Origin: DAOTZS01 sp034434335
Lineage (GTDB): Bacteria > Chloroflexota > Anaerolineae > CG2-30-64-16
DNA: 26,793 nt
Direction: 5' to 3'
Assembly: GCA_034434335.1 (NCBI GenBank)
Contig: DAOTZS010000211.1
Location: forward strand, 1-26,793
Below, piece by piece: positions 14,621 to 22,836 of this stretch (the stretch's first letter is position 1; each line of letters begins with the position of its first letter). A program made the position numbers and the translations under genes. The notes under the pieces were generated by a model, which was given only the letters and a program-made list of their open reading frames with translations, was not told where the DNA came from and searched no databases.

Positions 14621-16675
14621 ATGGAAAAAGGTCGTCGTACTTCACTGTGGCTTGTGTTGGGTATGATGTTATTCCTATGTGCCTGTTGTGCCGTCGTGGG
14701 CAGCGGCGTGGCCGGTTATCTGCTGCTACGCAGTGGGCAGCAGGAAACGATTTCAGAGGGGCCGGTGATCGTGGTCACTCGCCTGGTGACCGCTACTCCC
14801 ACACTGCGCCAACCGTTTCAGGCGATCCCGACTCCGCAGCCTGGTGCCACCCCACCGGCCGAGGCGCAAGGCCCCAGCGGTACCGAGGCGTTGTTGGCCC
14901 AGGTCGAGATGCCTGCCCGCGACCTGCGCGACCTGGCATTGCGCCTGCGCCCAGAGCTGACGGAGATACCCCTGGTGGTCAACCCCACCCCACCGACCTA
15001 TCAGCTCGGCGACAAGGCCCAGTTCTGGGTCTCGAATAGCGACACCCAGGAACACCGGCAGATCACGGCCGAGCTGCGCTACATCACCGATCACGTCTAC
15101 ATGTGGGTGGAAGAGGGAGTGCGGCTAAACCAGGCGGACCTGGAGCGCTCGGCCGAGCGCTTTGAGCGGCAGACTTACCCCACCAATCGCGAGTTTTTTG
15201 GCAGCGAATGGACGCCTGGGGTGGATAACGACGTTCATCTGACCATCCTGCATGCCCGGGGGCTGGGGGAAAACGTTGCCGGCTACTATTCCTCGGCCGA
15301 CGAGTTCTCTCGCCTGATCAATCCCTATTCCAACGAACGCGAGATGTTCTACATCTCGGCCGACTCCGATAACGCCCGGCCCAATTCCTCCTTTTATGAC
15401 GGCACCCTGGCCCACGAATTTCAACACATGATCCACTGGGCCAACGACCGCAATGAGGACTCGTGGGTCAACGAAGGGATGTCCATGCTGGCTGAACAGC
15501 TGAACAACTTCGACGTGGGTGGGGCCGATATTGCCTACAGCCAGCAACCCGACACCCAGTTGACCACCTGGGCCGATCCCCAGGAGGGCAACGTTGAGCA
15601 CTATGGCGCTTCGTACCTCTTTATGGCCTACTTCCTGGACCGCTTTGGCGAAGAGCTGACCAAAGCAGTGGTGGCCTCCCCTAAAAACGGCATTGCCGGC
15701 TTCAACGATGCTCTCAGCAAGGCTGGCCGGCCCGAACGCTTCGATGACATCTTTGCCGATTGGGTGGTGGCCAATTATCTCGACCAGCCTCAGGCCGACC
15801 CCGAGGGCCGCTTCGGTTATCGGAACATAGATCCCTATCGCCCCACAGTAAGCGAAACGCACCGCCGGTTTCCAGCTTCCGGCAGGGCGCAGGTTAGCCA
15901 GTATGGCGTGGACTACATCCGTCTGCGTGGCCGTGGCAGCCTGGTCATCGAGTTCCAGGGCCAGCAGCAGGTGGCGGTGGTGGATACCGACCTGCCGGGA
16001 GACTATAGCTGGTGGTCGAACCGGGGTGACGACAGCGACGCGACCCTCACCCGCGCCTTCGACCTGCGGGGGCTGAGCAGCGCCACCCTGACCTTCTCGG
16101 CCTGGTACGACATAGAGGACGGCTGGGACTACGCTTACGTCGAGGTGTCGACCGATGGCGGGAAGCACTGGCAGCTCCTGCCTGGCCGCTATACCACGGA
16201 CCGCAACCCGGTGGGCAATGCCTTTGGGGTTGGCTGGACAGGCAAGAGCGGCGGGGGTGAGTCGCCGGCCTGGGTTCAGGAGCAGGTTGACCTGACCCCC
16301 TTTGTGGGCCAGGAGATCCTGCTGCGCTTCGAATACGTGACCGACGACGCTGTCAATGAATCTGGCTTCCTGCTGGACGAGATCGCCATACCGGAGCTGG
16401 GTTATTATGACGATGGCGAGTCGGGCCCGGGCGGATGGGAGGCAGCAGGCTGGGTGCTGATTGACAACACCCTGACCCAACGCTGGCTGGTGCAGTTGCT
16501 GGAGGTGGGCGCTCGGGAGATCACGCTGCAGCACATGGAGGTGGGGCCCGATGGCCGTGGCCGCCTGGAGATCGAAGACCTGGGCAATCTGGGCGAGGCG
16601 GTCCTGATCATCTCTGCCCTGGCGCCGGCCACTACCGAGCCCGCCAGCTACTCGTACACGATCACCCCGCGATAG
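14621..16675 (+). CDS. Membrane-anchored HExxH zinc metallopeptidase
   Basis: The 684-residue protein starts with a basic segment and one membrane helix at about 8-37, rich in Cys (L-C-A-C-C). A Thr/Pro-rich stalk (60-85) follows. The catalytic motif is H265-E-F-Q-H269, followed 15 residues after the last His by W-V-N-E285-G, which gives the third zinc ligand. This is a gluzincin arrangement resembling M30-like peptidases rather than the HExxHxxGxxH form. The C-terminal half has a segment resembling immune-inhibitor-A-type domains (D-I-E-D-G-W-D-Y-A-Y-V-E-V-S-T-D-G-G) and ends in beta-rich sequence, for substrate or wall binding. The ATG at 14621 is chosen because it begins the membrane segment. 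AAGGAG lies unusually close, one base before it. The CPBP protease gene follows after 27 bp. Confidence 0.85.
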   Translation: MEKGRRTSLWLVLGMMLFLCACCAVVGSGVAGYLLLRSGQQETISEGPVIVVTRLVTATPTLRQPFQAIPTPQPGATPPAEAQGPSGTEALLAQVEMPARDLRDLALRLRPELTEIPLVVNPTPPTYQLGDKAQFWVSNSDTQEHRQITAELRYITDHVYMWVEEGVRLNQADLERSAERFERQTYPTNREFFGSEWTPGVDNDVHLTILHARGLGENVAGYYSSADEFSRLINPYSNEREMFYISADSDNARPNSSFYDGTLAHEFQHMIHWANDRNEDSWVNEGMSMLAEQLNNFDVGGADIAYSQQPDTQLTTWADPQEGNVEHYGASYLFMAYFLDRFGEELTKAVVASPKNGIAGFNDALSKAGRPERFDDIFADWVVANYLDQPQADPEGRFGYRNIDPYRPTVSETHRRFPASGRAQVSQYGVDYIRLRGRGSLVIEFQGQQQVAVVDTDLPGDYSWWSNRGDDSDATLTRAFDLRGLSSATLTFSAWYDIEDGWDYAYVEVSTDGGKHWQLLPGRYTTDRNPVGNAFGVGWTGKSGGGESPAWVQEQVDLTPFVGQEILLRFEYVTDDAVNESGFLLDEIAIPELGYYDDGESGPGGWEAAGWVLIDNTLTQRWLVQLLEVGAREITLQHMEVGPDGRGRLEIEDLGNLGEAVLIISALAPATTEPASYSYTITPR

Positions 16676-16702
16676 CGCGCAGTCGGTCATATCAGGAGGC
16701 GG

Positions 16703-17437
16703 ATGGCTGGCAAGTGGCTATTTGCCGGCGGCGTGGCGCTTTTGATGGCCGTTGTGGGGCTGGGCACGTGGCGCTCGGGCCAGATACTGCGCCACTGGAC
16801 CCCACCCCATAACCTGATCCTCAGCCTGCCGGACAATCTGTTGCGCCTGGTTCTGCTTGGCCTGTGTGTGGGGCTGGGGTATCTGTTTGGGCCGGGACCG
16901 CGTGCTCTGGGGTGGCAGACCGATGCCCTGGTGGCTGACGCAATGCTGGGGGTGTTGGTGGGCCTGGCCATGGCTCTGCTGCTGGGAGTGGCCGGGCAGG
17001 TGGCGATCCGGCGTTGGGGGCCCCGAGGCTACTCCACCAAGATGGTGCAGTGTATCTTGCCGGCCAATGGCCGCGAATGGCCGGCGGTATTGTTGGCGTT
17101 GTTGCCTGCCGCCGGCCTGGAGGAGTTGCTCTTCCGTTCTCTCCCTTTGGCCGGCCTGAACTGGCTGGTGCCGGCCTGGTGGTTGCTCTGGCCCTTATCC
17201 CTTCTTTTCGGCCTGCTACACTGGCCGCAAGGAGGGTGGGGGGTGGCCGGCACTGCCCTGGCCGGGCTGGGGCTTTCCTTCCTCTTCCTGGCCACCGGTA
17301 GCTTGTGGCCACCTCTGGTTGCTCACTACGTTCTCAACGTGTCTCAGCTTATATTAGCCCGATGGATTGGACTGAAGCCCCTGCGCGGGCCGGCGCCAGA
17401 GGCAGAGCTCCGAGGACAAGAAGTCGTGGACGACTGA
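16703..17437 (+). CDS. CPBP family intramembrane metalloprotease
   Basis: The 244-residue protein is hydrophobic with about six to seven membrane helices and has the three motifs of the CPBP (CAAX protease/bacteriocin-processing) family. These are E140-E141-L-L-F-R145, F169-G-L-L-H173 and H208-Y-V-L-N212. Such proteases cut within or near the membrane; their substrates are mostly unknown. The ATG at 16703 is preceded by AGGAGG. It lies 27 bp after the metallopeptidase gene and is probably in one operon with it, so processing of a surface or exported partner is conceivable. The stop overlaps a small AGTCGT/ACGACT hairpin. Confidence 0.87.
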   Translation: MAGKWLFAGGVALLMAVVGLGTWRSGQILRHWTPPHNLILSLPDNLLRLVLLGLCVGLGYLFGPGPRALGWQTDALVADAMLGVLVGLAMALLLGVAGQVAIRRWGPRGYSTKMVQCILPANGREWPAVLLALLPAAGLEELLFRSLPLAGLNWLVPAWWLLWPLSLLFGLLHWPQGGWGVAGTALAGLGLSFLFLATGSLWPPLVAHYVLNVSQLILARWIGLKPLRGPAPEAELRGQEVVDD

Positions 17438-17510
17438 AGTCGCATACGCATCAAGTTAGCGAGGCCAGCCAGCTGCTCTCTCCTGGGGGACGAAGACCCT
17501 CCCCTGCTGG

Positions 17511-17547
17511 CCCGGTACGGGCACAGCGTCACTGTGCCCGTACCGGG
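17511..17547. repeat. 16-bp perfect hairpin in the convergent intergenic region
   Basis: CCCGGTACGGGCACAG (17511-17526), loop CGTCA, CTGTGCCCGTACCGGG (17532-17547). Outer arms CCCTCCCC and GGGGGAGGG lengthen the stem with a few mismatches. It may serve as a terminator for the CPBP operon, but there is no T-run. Confidence 0.75.
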
Positions 17548-17608
17548 TGCAGCGGGGGAGGGCCAGGGTGGGGGCTAGCCTGCCAGCTCTGCAGAGGCGC
17601 CGCGGGCC

Positions 17609-17635
17609 CCCACCCGGCCTGCGGCCACCCTCCCC
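17609..17635. repeat. Direct repeat, left copy (pair with 17852-17878)
   Basis: CCCACCCGGCCTGCGGCCAC followed by CCTCCCC is repeated exactly at 17852-17878. The two copies bracket the element at 17688-17844, with the right copy 7 bp from its end. Confidence 0.75.
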
Positions 17636-17673
17636 CGCCAGCCCCCCGTAGGGGGGCGCGGCAGGCGAGGGTG
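17626..17673. repeat. Nested GC-rich hairpin
   Basis: CACCCTC (17626-17632) pairs with GAGGGTG (17667-17673). Inside, GCC pairs with GGC, and GCCCCCC (17641-17647) pairs with GGGGGGC (17651-17657) around GTA. Confidence 0.65.
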
Positions 17674-17687
17674 CCCCCACCCGCTTA

Positions 17688-17844
17688 CAAGTGTAGGTTT
17701 TTTGCTAGAAGGCCCGGACGTAAACGTCCGGGCTGAAAGAGCGAAGCCCTGCGGGCTAAATATTCAGCCCCGAAGGGGCTTTGCCCTCTTAGCCCGGCGA
17801 TTTATCGCCGGGTAGCTTCCCAACCCTGCAAAAACCTACCCTTG
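17688..17844. mobile_element. MITE-like element with terminal inverted repeats and internal hairpins
   Basis: The ends CAAGTGTAGGTTTTTTGC (17688-17705) and GCAAAAACCTACCCTTG (17828-17844) are inverted copies with one mismatch and one extra T. Between them are three small hairpins: GCCCGGACGT/ACGTCCGGGC (17712-17733), AGCCCC-GAA-GGGGCT (17766-17780) and CCCGGCGAT/ATCGCCGGG (17793-17812). The middle (17732-17789) recurs diverged at 213-268. No coding frame is present, so it would be non-autonomous. No clear target-site duplication is visible next to the ends. It could also act as a terminator between the convergent operons. Confidence 0.55.
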
Positions 17845-17851
17845 TGAGACT

Positions 17852-17878
17852 CCCACCCGGCCTGCGGCCACCCTCCCC
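17852..17878. repeat. Direct repeat, right copy (pair with 17609-17635)
   Basis: Exact copy of the 27-bp sequence at 17609-17635. It begins just outside the right terminal inverted repeat. Confidence 0.75.
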
Positions 17879-17962
17879 AGTCCTCCCAGCCCTCACAAGC
17901 AGGGGCCAGGAGCACAGCGAACGGGAGCTGTGACCGTCAACTTGAGTCAATGGGGTCGCGGA

Positions 17963-18018
17963 CAGCTGAAGCCGTTACTACGAAGGGCAACGGCTGAAGC
18001 CGTTACTGCGAAGGATAA
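17963..18018. repeat. Tandem pair of a 28-bp hairpin unit
   Basis: GCTGAAGCCGTTACT followed by A/GCGAAGG occurs twice, at 17965 and 17993. AACGGC-TGAA-GCCGTT forms a small hairpin in the second copy. The pair lies just beyond the stop of the beta-helix gene. A related CGACTGAAGTCG occurs at the end of the CPBP gene. Confidence 0.7.
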
Positions 18019-18047
18019 CGGCACCCCTTCCGGAGCGGCCAGGGCAG

Positions 18048-19970
18048 CTATGCAGCTCGTGGGAGGGCCAGGGACAGGAGGGGCAGATAGCGGCGAAATG
18101 GAGTGGACAGCGGGGTCGAGGTCGGTGTGGCGGTGGGGGAAGATGTCGGGGTTACGGGTTCGCATGGGGTAGGTGTGTGCGTTGGCAAGGGCGAGAGGGT
18201 CGCGGTGGGGCTGGATGATACGGTTGGGGTTGGCGTGCCGCTGGAAGTTGGAGTATGTGTCTCGGTTGAAGAGGCTGATACACTGGGCGTCACGGTCTCC
18301 GTTGATTCCGCTGTTGGCGTGTCCGTCGGTGTCGAGGTGACGGCAGAAGTCTCAGTGGGTGAGGGAGTGCCGGTGGGAAAGGCTTCTTCCGTCGGGGAGG
18401 GTGAGGCGCTTGGACTTGCGTCAGGTGTAGGGGTGAGGGGCGTGCCCGGCGCGTACTCGTCGGCGCCGATGTCGGCTACCGCGATGCCGTCGTCATCGCC
18501 ATCGAGCGGCCGCGGGTCCCCCTCGATGTCGAAAGCTGGGGCAAAAGCTTCAGCGCCGGCATCCAGGCAGGGCGAGCCAGCCAGCAGCCGATAGCCGTCC
18601 AGCTCCAGAGCGGCCAGCCGCGGGTCGGCTGCCATGTCGTCGGGGCCCGGCACCAGGCCGGCGTAATCAGCCACCTGATTGCCCCATACATCGTTGCGAA
18701 AGAGCCTGATCGTGACCCCACTGCCGATATAACCGATCCCGTAGACATTGCTGACGACGATGTTGTTAGCGATGGTAACCGCCATGGTCGTCCCCGATGG
18801 CGCGATCAGGATACCTTCGCCATACTCGCCGTAGCCGTTGGCCAGGTTGTCGCGCACGGTGTTGTTCGCAATCTCCCCCACGTGGAACAGGATGCCCCCA
18901 CCGGCGTTCTGGGCCACCAGGTTATTGGTCAGGGTGTAGCCCAGGTCGCCGGCCGCGATCCCCGCGCCGGCCAGCGCCCGGTTGGCCAGGATCACATTGG
19001 CGTTGATCGTCCCCCGCGAATGGGCAGCGAAGATTCCTCCGCCCGTGCTGCTGGCTGGCTCGACCTGGTTGTAGGCAATCTTATTGCCGTCGAGTGCCAG
19101 GGTGGCATCGTGCGCACCAATCCCCCCACCACAGCAATCGGCGGTGTTGCTGATTACCTGGCTGTTGAAGATAGACAGCTCTGACCCCTCAGCATAGACT
19201 CCCCCACCGCCATCCCACCGAGCATTGTTGTGGGCAATGGCCGTATTGGTGATCTCAGCCCGCGAGTTCAGCAGGTAGAGGCCGCCGCCGGCCTGGTGCG
19301 CGCTGTTGCTGATCACCCAGGTATTGCTGATGAGAAGGGTGGCGTCTATGGCATAGATGCCACCGCCTTTCCCATTCGGCGCAGGGGCTGGGGCGCTGTT
19401 GCTGCTGATCACGCTCTCCTGGAGCACGGCCGTCGAGCGCTCAATGCGCAGCCCGCCTCCCAGGTCGGCCCGGCCGTGCCTGATCACCACGCCGTTGATC
19501 TCGACCCGTGCGCCCTGGGCGACGACAACGCTATCCCGGCCCCCGCCATCCAGGATGGTCGGGTGCGCGGTGATACTGCGCGTCCAACTGATGGGGGAGG
19601 TATAGGAGGCGTAGCCACCGGCCAGGGTGACCGGCCGGGTGATGGTGAGGTTTTCGGTGTAGACGCCCCCGGCGACCAGGATCAGGCTGTCAGGCTGCGC
19701 GATAGCTAACGCCTCGGCTACACTGTTCCAGGGGTGCTCGCGCGAGCCGTCTTCCGGGCCGGGGTTGCTGCCATCTACGTAAATGGGCTCTCCCTCGTCG
19801 TGCCGGGCCTCTGCCGGCTCCAGGGCCGCCAGCCGGCCCTCGGCCCACGGCGTCTCTGCACTGGCCAGCGTCATCAGCAGCAGCACAGCGAGGGACATTG
19901 TCGTGGCCAGGGCCAGCACAGGAAGCGGAGCCTGCCTCAGGGGTCGGGGATGCAGGGGAGGGGTCGCCAT
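18048..19970 (-). CDS. Exported right-handed beta-helix surface protein with Ser/Thr/Pro stalk
   Basis: The 640-residue protein has a signal peptide (R-P-L-R-Q, then a hydrophobic run ending T-L-A-S-A near residue 38). Next comes Y-V-D-G-S-N-P-G-P-E-D-G-S near 64, the DUF1565/pectate-lyase-like opening. A repeated beta-helix follows, with many G-G-G-I/L-Y/R, I-S-N-T and N-N steps over residues about 100-450. It closes with A-D-I-G-A-D-E-Y near 510, a common end of such domains. About 100 residues rich in Ser, Thr and Pro form a stalk, followed by F-R-R-Y-L-P-L-L and a short tail. No polysaccharide-lyase active site was recognised, so the role may be binding or adhesion. The ribosome site is poor. 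The gene follows the lipoprotein gene by 24 bp and is probably coupled to it. Confidence 0.84.
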   Translation of the reverse strand: MATPPLHPRPLRQAPLPVLALATTMSLAVLLLMTLASAETPWAEGRLAALEPAEARHDEGEPIYVDGSNPGPEDGSREHPWNSVAEALAIAQPDSLILVAGGVYTENLTITRPVTLAGGYASYTSPISWTRSITAHPTILDGGGRDSVVVAQGARVEINGVVIRHGRADLGGGLRIERSTAVLQESVISSNSAPAPAPNGKGGGIYAIDATLLISNTWVISNSAHQAGGGLYLLNSRAEITNTAIAHNNARWDGGGGVYAEGSELSIFNSQVISNTADCCGGGIGAHDATLALDGNKIAYNQVEPASSTGGGIFAAHSRGTINANVILANRALAGAGIAAGDLGYTLTNNLVAQNAGGGILFHVGEIANNTVRDNLANGYGEYGEGILIAPSGTTMAVTIANNIVVSNVYGIGYIGSGVTIRLFRNDVWGNQVADYAGLVPGPDDMAADPRLAALELDGYRLLAGSPCLDAGAEAFAPAFDIEGDPRPLDGDDDGIAVADIGADEYAPGTPLTPTPDASPSASPSPTEEAFPTGTPSPTETSAVTSTPTDTPTAESTETVTPSVSASSTETHTPTSSGTPTPTVSSSPTATLSPLPTHTPTPCEPVTPTSSPTATPTSTPLSTPFRRYLPLLSLALPRAA

Positions 19971-19994
19971 GCTCGTTGGGCCGGCGCAGCCGGC

Positions 19995-20504
19995 TCAGGG
20001 CAAGAGATTCACACCGGTCTGGTCCTTGACGGTTTGGAGCAGGGCGTCGAAGCGGGCGGGCTGGCTGGTTTCGCAGGCATCCCAGTTGGCGCGGTCGGGT
20101 GCCTTGGTGAGGATGATCTTCTCCGCGTGCGCGACAACCACGATCAGCCGTTCAGCCGGCACCTGGTAGGTGGCGCTGCCAAGGGTGACGCTGCGGCTGT
20201 AGGCCGCCTCCAGGTGGGGCACAGGCATGATCTCGGCTGCCACCCGCTCCGGGGGATAGTAGGCGTAGATGGGGGTGTCCATGGCCGCGATCAGCTCGGC
20301 CAGTTTGTGGGCAATAGGGGTGTAGGCGGCATCACCGGGCGCCAGTATCAGCTCCGACGCCCCGTCGAAGACCACGAGCTGTTCGGGCTGAGGGGCAGCC
20401 GGAGGAGGGGCGCTGGCAGGCTGGAGAGGCGGCAGGGCGGTGCAGGCAGTCAGCACGCCGATGATCAGGCATATCAGGCCGAAGGCCAAACAGGTCTTGA
20501 CCAT
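19995..20504 (-). CDS. Small lipoprotein of unknown function
   Basis: The product of 169 residues begins MVKTCLAFGLICLIIGVLTA and reaches the lipobox L-T-A-C at about 18-21. A Pro/Ala linker and a mixed alpha/beta domain without recognised motifs follow. The open frame starts 60 bp earlier, but the ATG at 20502-20504 has GGAG 7 bp upstream and begins the signal peptide. The upstream part would run through a terminator hairpin. Its domain (D-G-A-S-E-L-I-L through V-V-V-A-H-A-E-K) is not one I can name. It sits between two exported-protein genes in the same direction. Confidence 0.75.
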   Translation of the reverse strand: MVKTCLAFGLICLIIGVLTACTALPPLQPASAPPPAAPQPEQLVVFDGASELILAPGDAAYTPIAHKLAELIAAMDTPIYAYYPPERVAAEIMPVPHLEAAYSRSVTLGSATYQVPAERLIVVVAHAEKIILTKAPDRANWDACETSQPARFDALLQTVKDQTGVNLLP

Positions 20505-20529
20505 TGGAAGGCTCCTGGGAGAGTACCCG

Positions 20530-20572
20530 AAAAACGGGGTATTGTGGGAGGCTTTGCCTCCCACAATACCCC
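20530..20572 (-). terminator. Intrinsic terminator (17-bp hairpin plus T-run) of the caspase-like gene
   Basis: Read on the minus strand, GGGGTATTGTGGGAGGC, loop AAA, GCCTCCCACAATACCCC is followed by GTTTTT (20530-20535). It lies 26 bp beyond the stop of the caspase-like gene. It is the same hairpin family as 14438-14472. Confidence 0.8.
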
Positions 20573-20597
20573 AACCTGCTGAATCTTCAGGCGAACT

Positions 20598-22736
20598 CTA
20601 GCGCCTGTTGATAATCAGCGGCAGCATATACCGCGGCAAGACGGTCAGCGATCCTGTAGCGGTTGTGCTGCGCTGATCGGCCGAGCCGACATCGGTTACA
20701 CGCAGGATGATGGTCTGCTGGATGGCACCCGTGTGACTGCCCGTAATCGGCCGCACGGTGTAGTTGATGGTCCGGCCGCTGCCAATGCGGTTGGCCTCGT
20801 CAACGCTCTCCACGAACCAGTCGTAGATGTAGTCGCCGCTGCCAAAGGCAAAGTCCAGGCTGGGATCGTAGCCCAGTTCGGCCAGGGTCTGGGACGCGTC
20901 AGCCGCCACCAGGGTGATGACATCGCCCACGCGCACCGGATCGGCAGGCGCGGACTCAATCCGAGCGAACGGCCGCATGTAGTTCGGGTTGGCGGGCACG
21001 TAGGCGTACCCTTCGGCCAATACCTCCCCCTCCTTACTGTAGCGCACGTTCAGGGCGTAGACCGGCATCAACTCGCTCTGGCTGATGCCCATGCCATCCT
21101 CCCAGTAGGCCAGGGTATGGCCGAGGATCTCGCGTCGGTCGGCGTCAATGGGCGGGGTATTCACCACAACATGGCTCTCAAGCTGGTTGAACAGCACGTA
21201 GACCTGCTGTGGCGACAGGATCGGTATGGCCTCCACCCCGGCTGCACTGACAGCCGGCTGCTCAACGCGGTGCCACCCGCCCAGGGTCCCCAGCACCGGG
21301 CTCGCCTGGCTGTTGCCGGCCGCGTGGGCCCCAGTTGCGTCCACGAACACTGTCAACCGGGCACCCGGCCCAACCACGACGAACTCCTGGGTTTGGGCAG
21401 GGCTACCACTGGCGGCTACGGGCGCGCTCACCACGCGCGCATACTGCACCTCCCAGGCGGTCACCACGGTATCGTCGTTCGCCTGGATGATGCCGTTGAC
21501 GTTGGTGCCGCTGGAGATAGTGTCAGACACTACCTGGAGGAAGCGGGCATCGCCGGGCATCAGGCCGTTCTCGCGCAGGAAGTTGTCGGCGATCGTGCGC
21601 GCATCGTCGGCCGAGAGCGCGGCGGCACGGGCAGCCGAAAGCCGGGCAACCTGCTGCTCTGACCAGAGGTTGTTCATGTCGTAGAAGTTGAAGACGCCGC
21701 TGGTCGAATCCATCTCGAGCTCGCGCCCGCCGGCTTCAGAGCGCCATATCTGGTCACCATTCCTTATGGCGGCGGCTGTGGCGCTGGACGGAAGCCCGAA
21801 AACGTTGCCCAGGTGCTGATAGATGCCTTGGGCCTCGTCCAGGCTCAGGGGCGGCGTGCGGAAGATGGGCATGCTGGTCAGGGGCTGCACATCGGGCCTG
21901 CTGGCCGCAGCAGCCAGCAGGCCGCTGGGGATGGCGGTGCCGCAGGTGTGATCCCACCACCAGTAGTCGTAGTCCCAGGCATCGGAGCACACCGAGCTGG
22001 CACGAGGCTTGTCATAGAAGCAGTTGAGCTCCTCGGCCAACACGCGCACCTGGTGGCCGGGCTGAGTGGTATCACAGGCCTTGAACCAGGCGCCGGTGAC
22101 AGTCCAGCCGTTGCAGAGGTTGTTGGCGAAGTTGTAGCCCTGAGTAGCGGTACCCATGAAAGCCGAGGCGTTGGAGATGAAACCCAGGATGTCATGGGTG
22201 CCGGCCATGCAGGCAGCCCACTGGGAGCGGTTCGAATTGGCCAACACCTGGCAGGAGGTGAGGGCCACCCATTCGTTGTCGCCGTTGCCCCAGGCGTAGT
22301 TGCAGTCGCTGGGGGTCAGGACGGTATCATCATGCGTGGTATCAAAGGTGAACCCACCTGGCGAGCCGTGCCCAACATAGAACATCAGGTCCACCGTGTC
22401 GAGGTAGTTCTGCTCGTTGCCGCCGCCAGGTGCAGCCGCGCGTTTGAAGTCCTCCTCCCAGGCCAGCGAGGTGGAGTAGAGGAAGCGGCCATTCCAGCCG
22501 CAGCTTCTCAGCCTGTTGTAGAGATAGCTGGCCTCGGAGTAGGCATAGGCCGATAGGCTACCGCCTGCGGCCTCGGCGCCGACCTCCCAGGCGCCACCAT
22601 CATCCGCCAACGGAACAGCTCTCCCAACGCCTGTCGGCTCTTGGGGGATGTAGGCCTGAGCGCTGGGCAGGATGGCCAGCATGCTCACCAGGGCCAGGAC
22701 AACAGTTGCAATTCTCAGGATACGCGACCGGTTCAT
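20598..22736 (-). CDS. Exported caspase-like (DUF6345-like) protein with beta-rich C-terminus
   Basis: The 712-residue protein starts with a signal peptide (MNRSRILRIA, hydrophobic run, P-S-A-Q-A near 28). Residues about 60-260 carry D-L-M-F-Y-V-G-H123-G-S-P-G-G and W-V-A-L-T-S-C162-Q-V-L. This His/Cys pair is typical of clan CD-like caspase/gingipain folds and of DUF6345 proteins. It suggests a cysteine peptidase, but the activity is unproven. Downstream is a region of several hundred residues that I do not recognise, then beta-rich sequence ending L-P-R-Y-M-L-P-L-I-I-N-R-R. The ATG at 22734-22736 is preceded by AAAGGAG. An upstream TTG at 22761-22763 also fits the frame but is less likely. 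The C25-like gene lies upstream, separated by 215 bp that hold dispersed repeat copy B. Confidence 0.82.
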   Translation of the reverse strand: MNRSRILRIATVVLALVSMLAILPSAQAYIPQEPTGVGRAVPLADDGGAWEVGAEAAGGSLSAYAYSEASYLYNRLRSCGWNGRFLYSTSLAWEEDFKRAAAPGGGNEQNYLDTVDLMFYVGHGSPGGFTFDTTHDDTVLTPSDCNYAWGNGDNEWVALTSCQVLANSNRSQWAACMAGTHDILGFISNASAFMGTATQGYNFANNLCNGWTVTGAWFKACDTTQPGHQVRVLAEELNCFYDKPRASSVCSDAWDYDYWWWDHTCGTAIPSGLLAAAASRPDVQPLTSMPIFRTPPLSLDEAQGIYQHLGNVFGLPSSATAAAIRNGDQIWRSEAGGRELEMDSTSGVFNFYDMNNLWSEQQVARLSAARAAALSADDARTIADNFLRENGLMPGDARFLQVVSDTISSGTNVNGIIQANDDTVVTAWEVQYARVVSAPVAASGSPAQTQEFVVVGPGARLTVFVDATGAHAAGNSQASPVLGTLGGWHRVEQPAVSAAGVEAIPILSPQQVYVLFNQLESHVVVNTPPIDADRREILGHTLAYWEDGMGISQSELMPVYALNVRYSKEGEVLAEGYAYVPANPNYMRPFARIESAPADPVRVGDVITLVAADASQTLAELGYDPSLDFAFGSGDYIYDWFVESVDEANRIGSGRTINYTVRPITGSHTGAIQQTIILRVTDVGSADQRSTTATGSLTVLPRYMLPLIINRR

Positions 22737-22836
22737 GACAGGTACTCCTTTCTTTTTCTTCAAGTGGCTGAACAGTCACGAATAAACTGCGGGAACTTCG
22801 TGCCAGGCCTCGCCCCGAAGGGCTCGGCCCGAGGGA

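Noticed and set aside
17305..17736. Plus-strand open frame of 143 codons at the end of the CPBP gene
   Set aside because: It runs through hairpin repeats and is very rich in Pro, Arg and Gly, as expected of GC-rich noncoding DNA.
175..18047. tRNA or other structured RNA genes in the intergenic regions
   Set aside because: I looked for TTCGA-type T-loops and acceptor stems in all gaps over 150 bp and found none. The stems present are simple hairpins.
18048..18100. LPXTG-type sorting signal at the end of the beta-helix protein
   Set aside because: The tail has YLPLL but no LPxTG, and the final hydrophobic part (LLSLALP) is too short for a membrane anchor.
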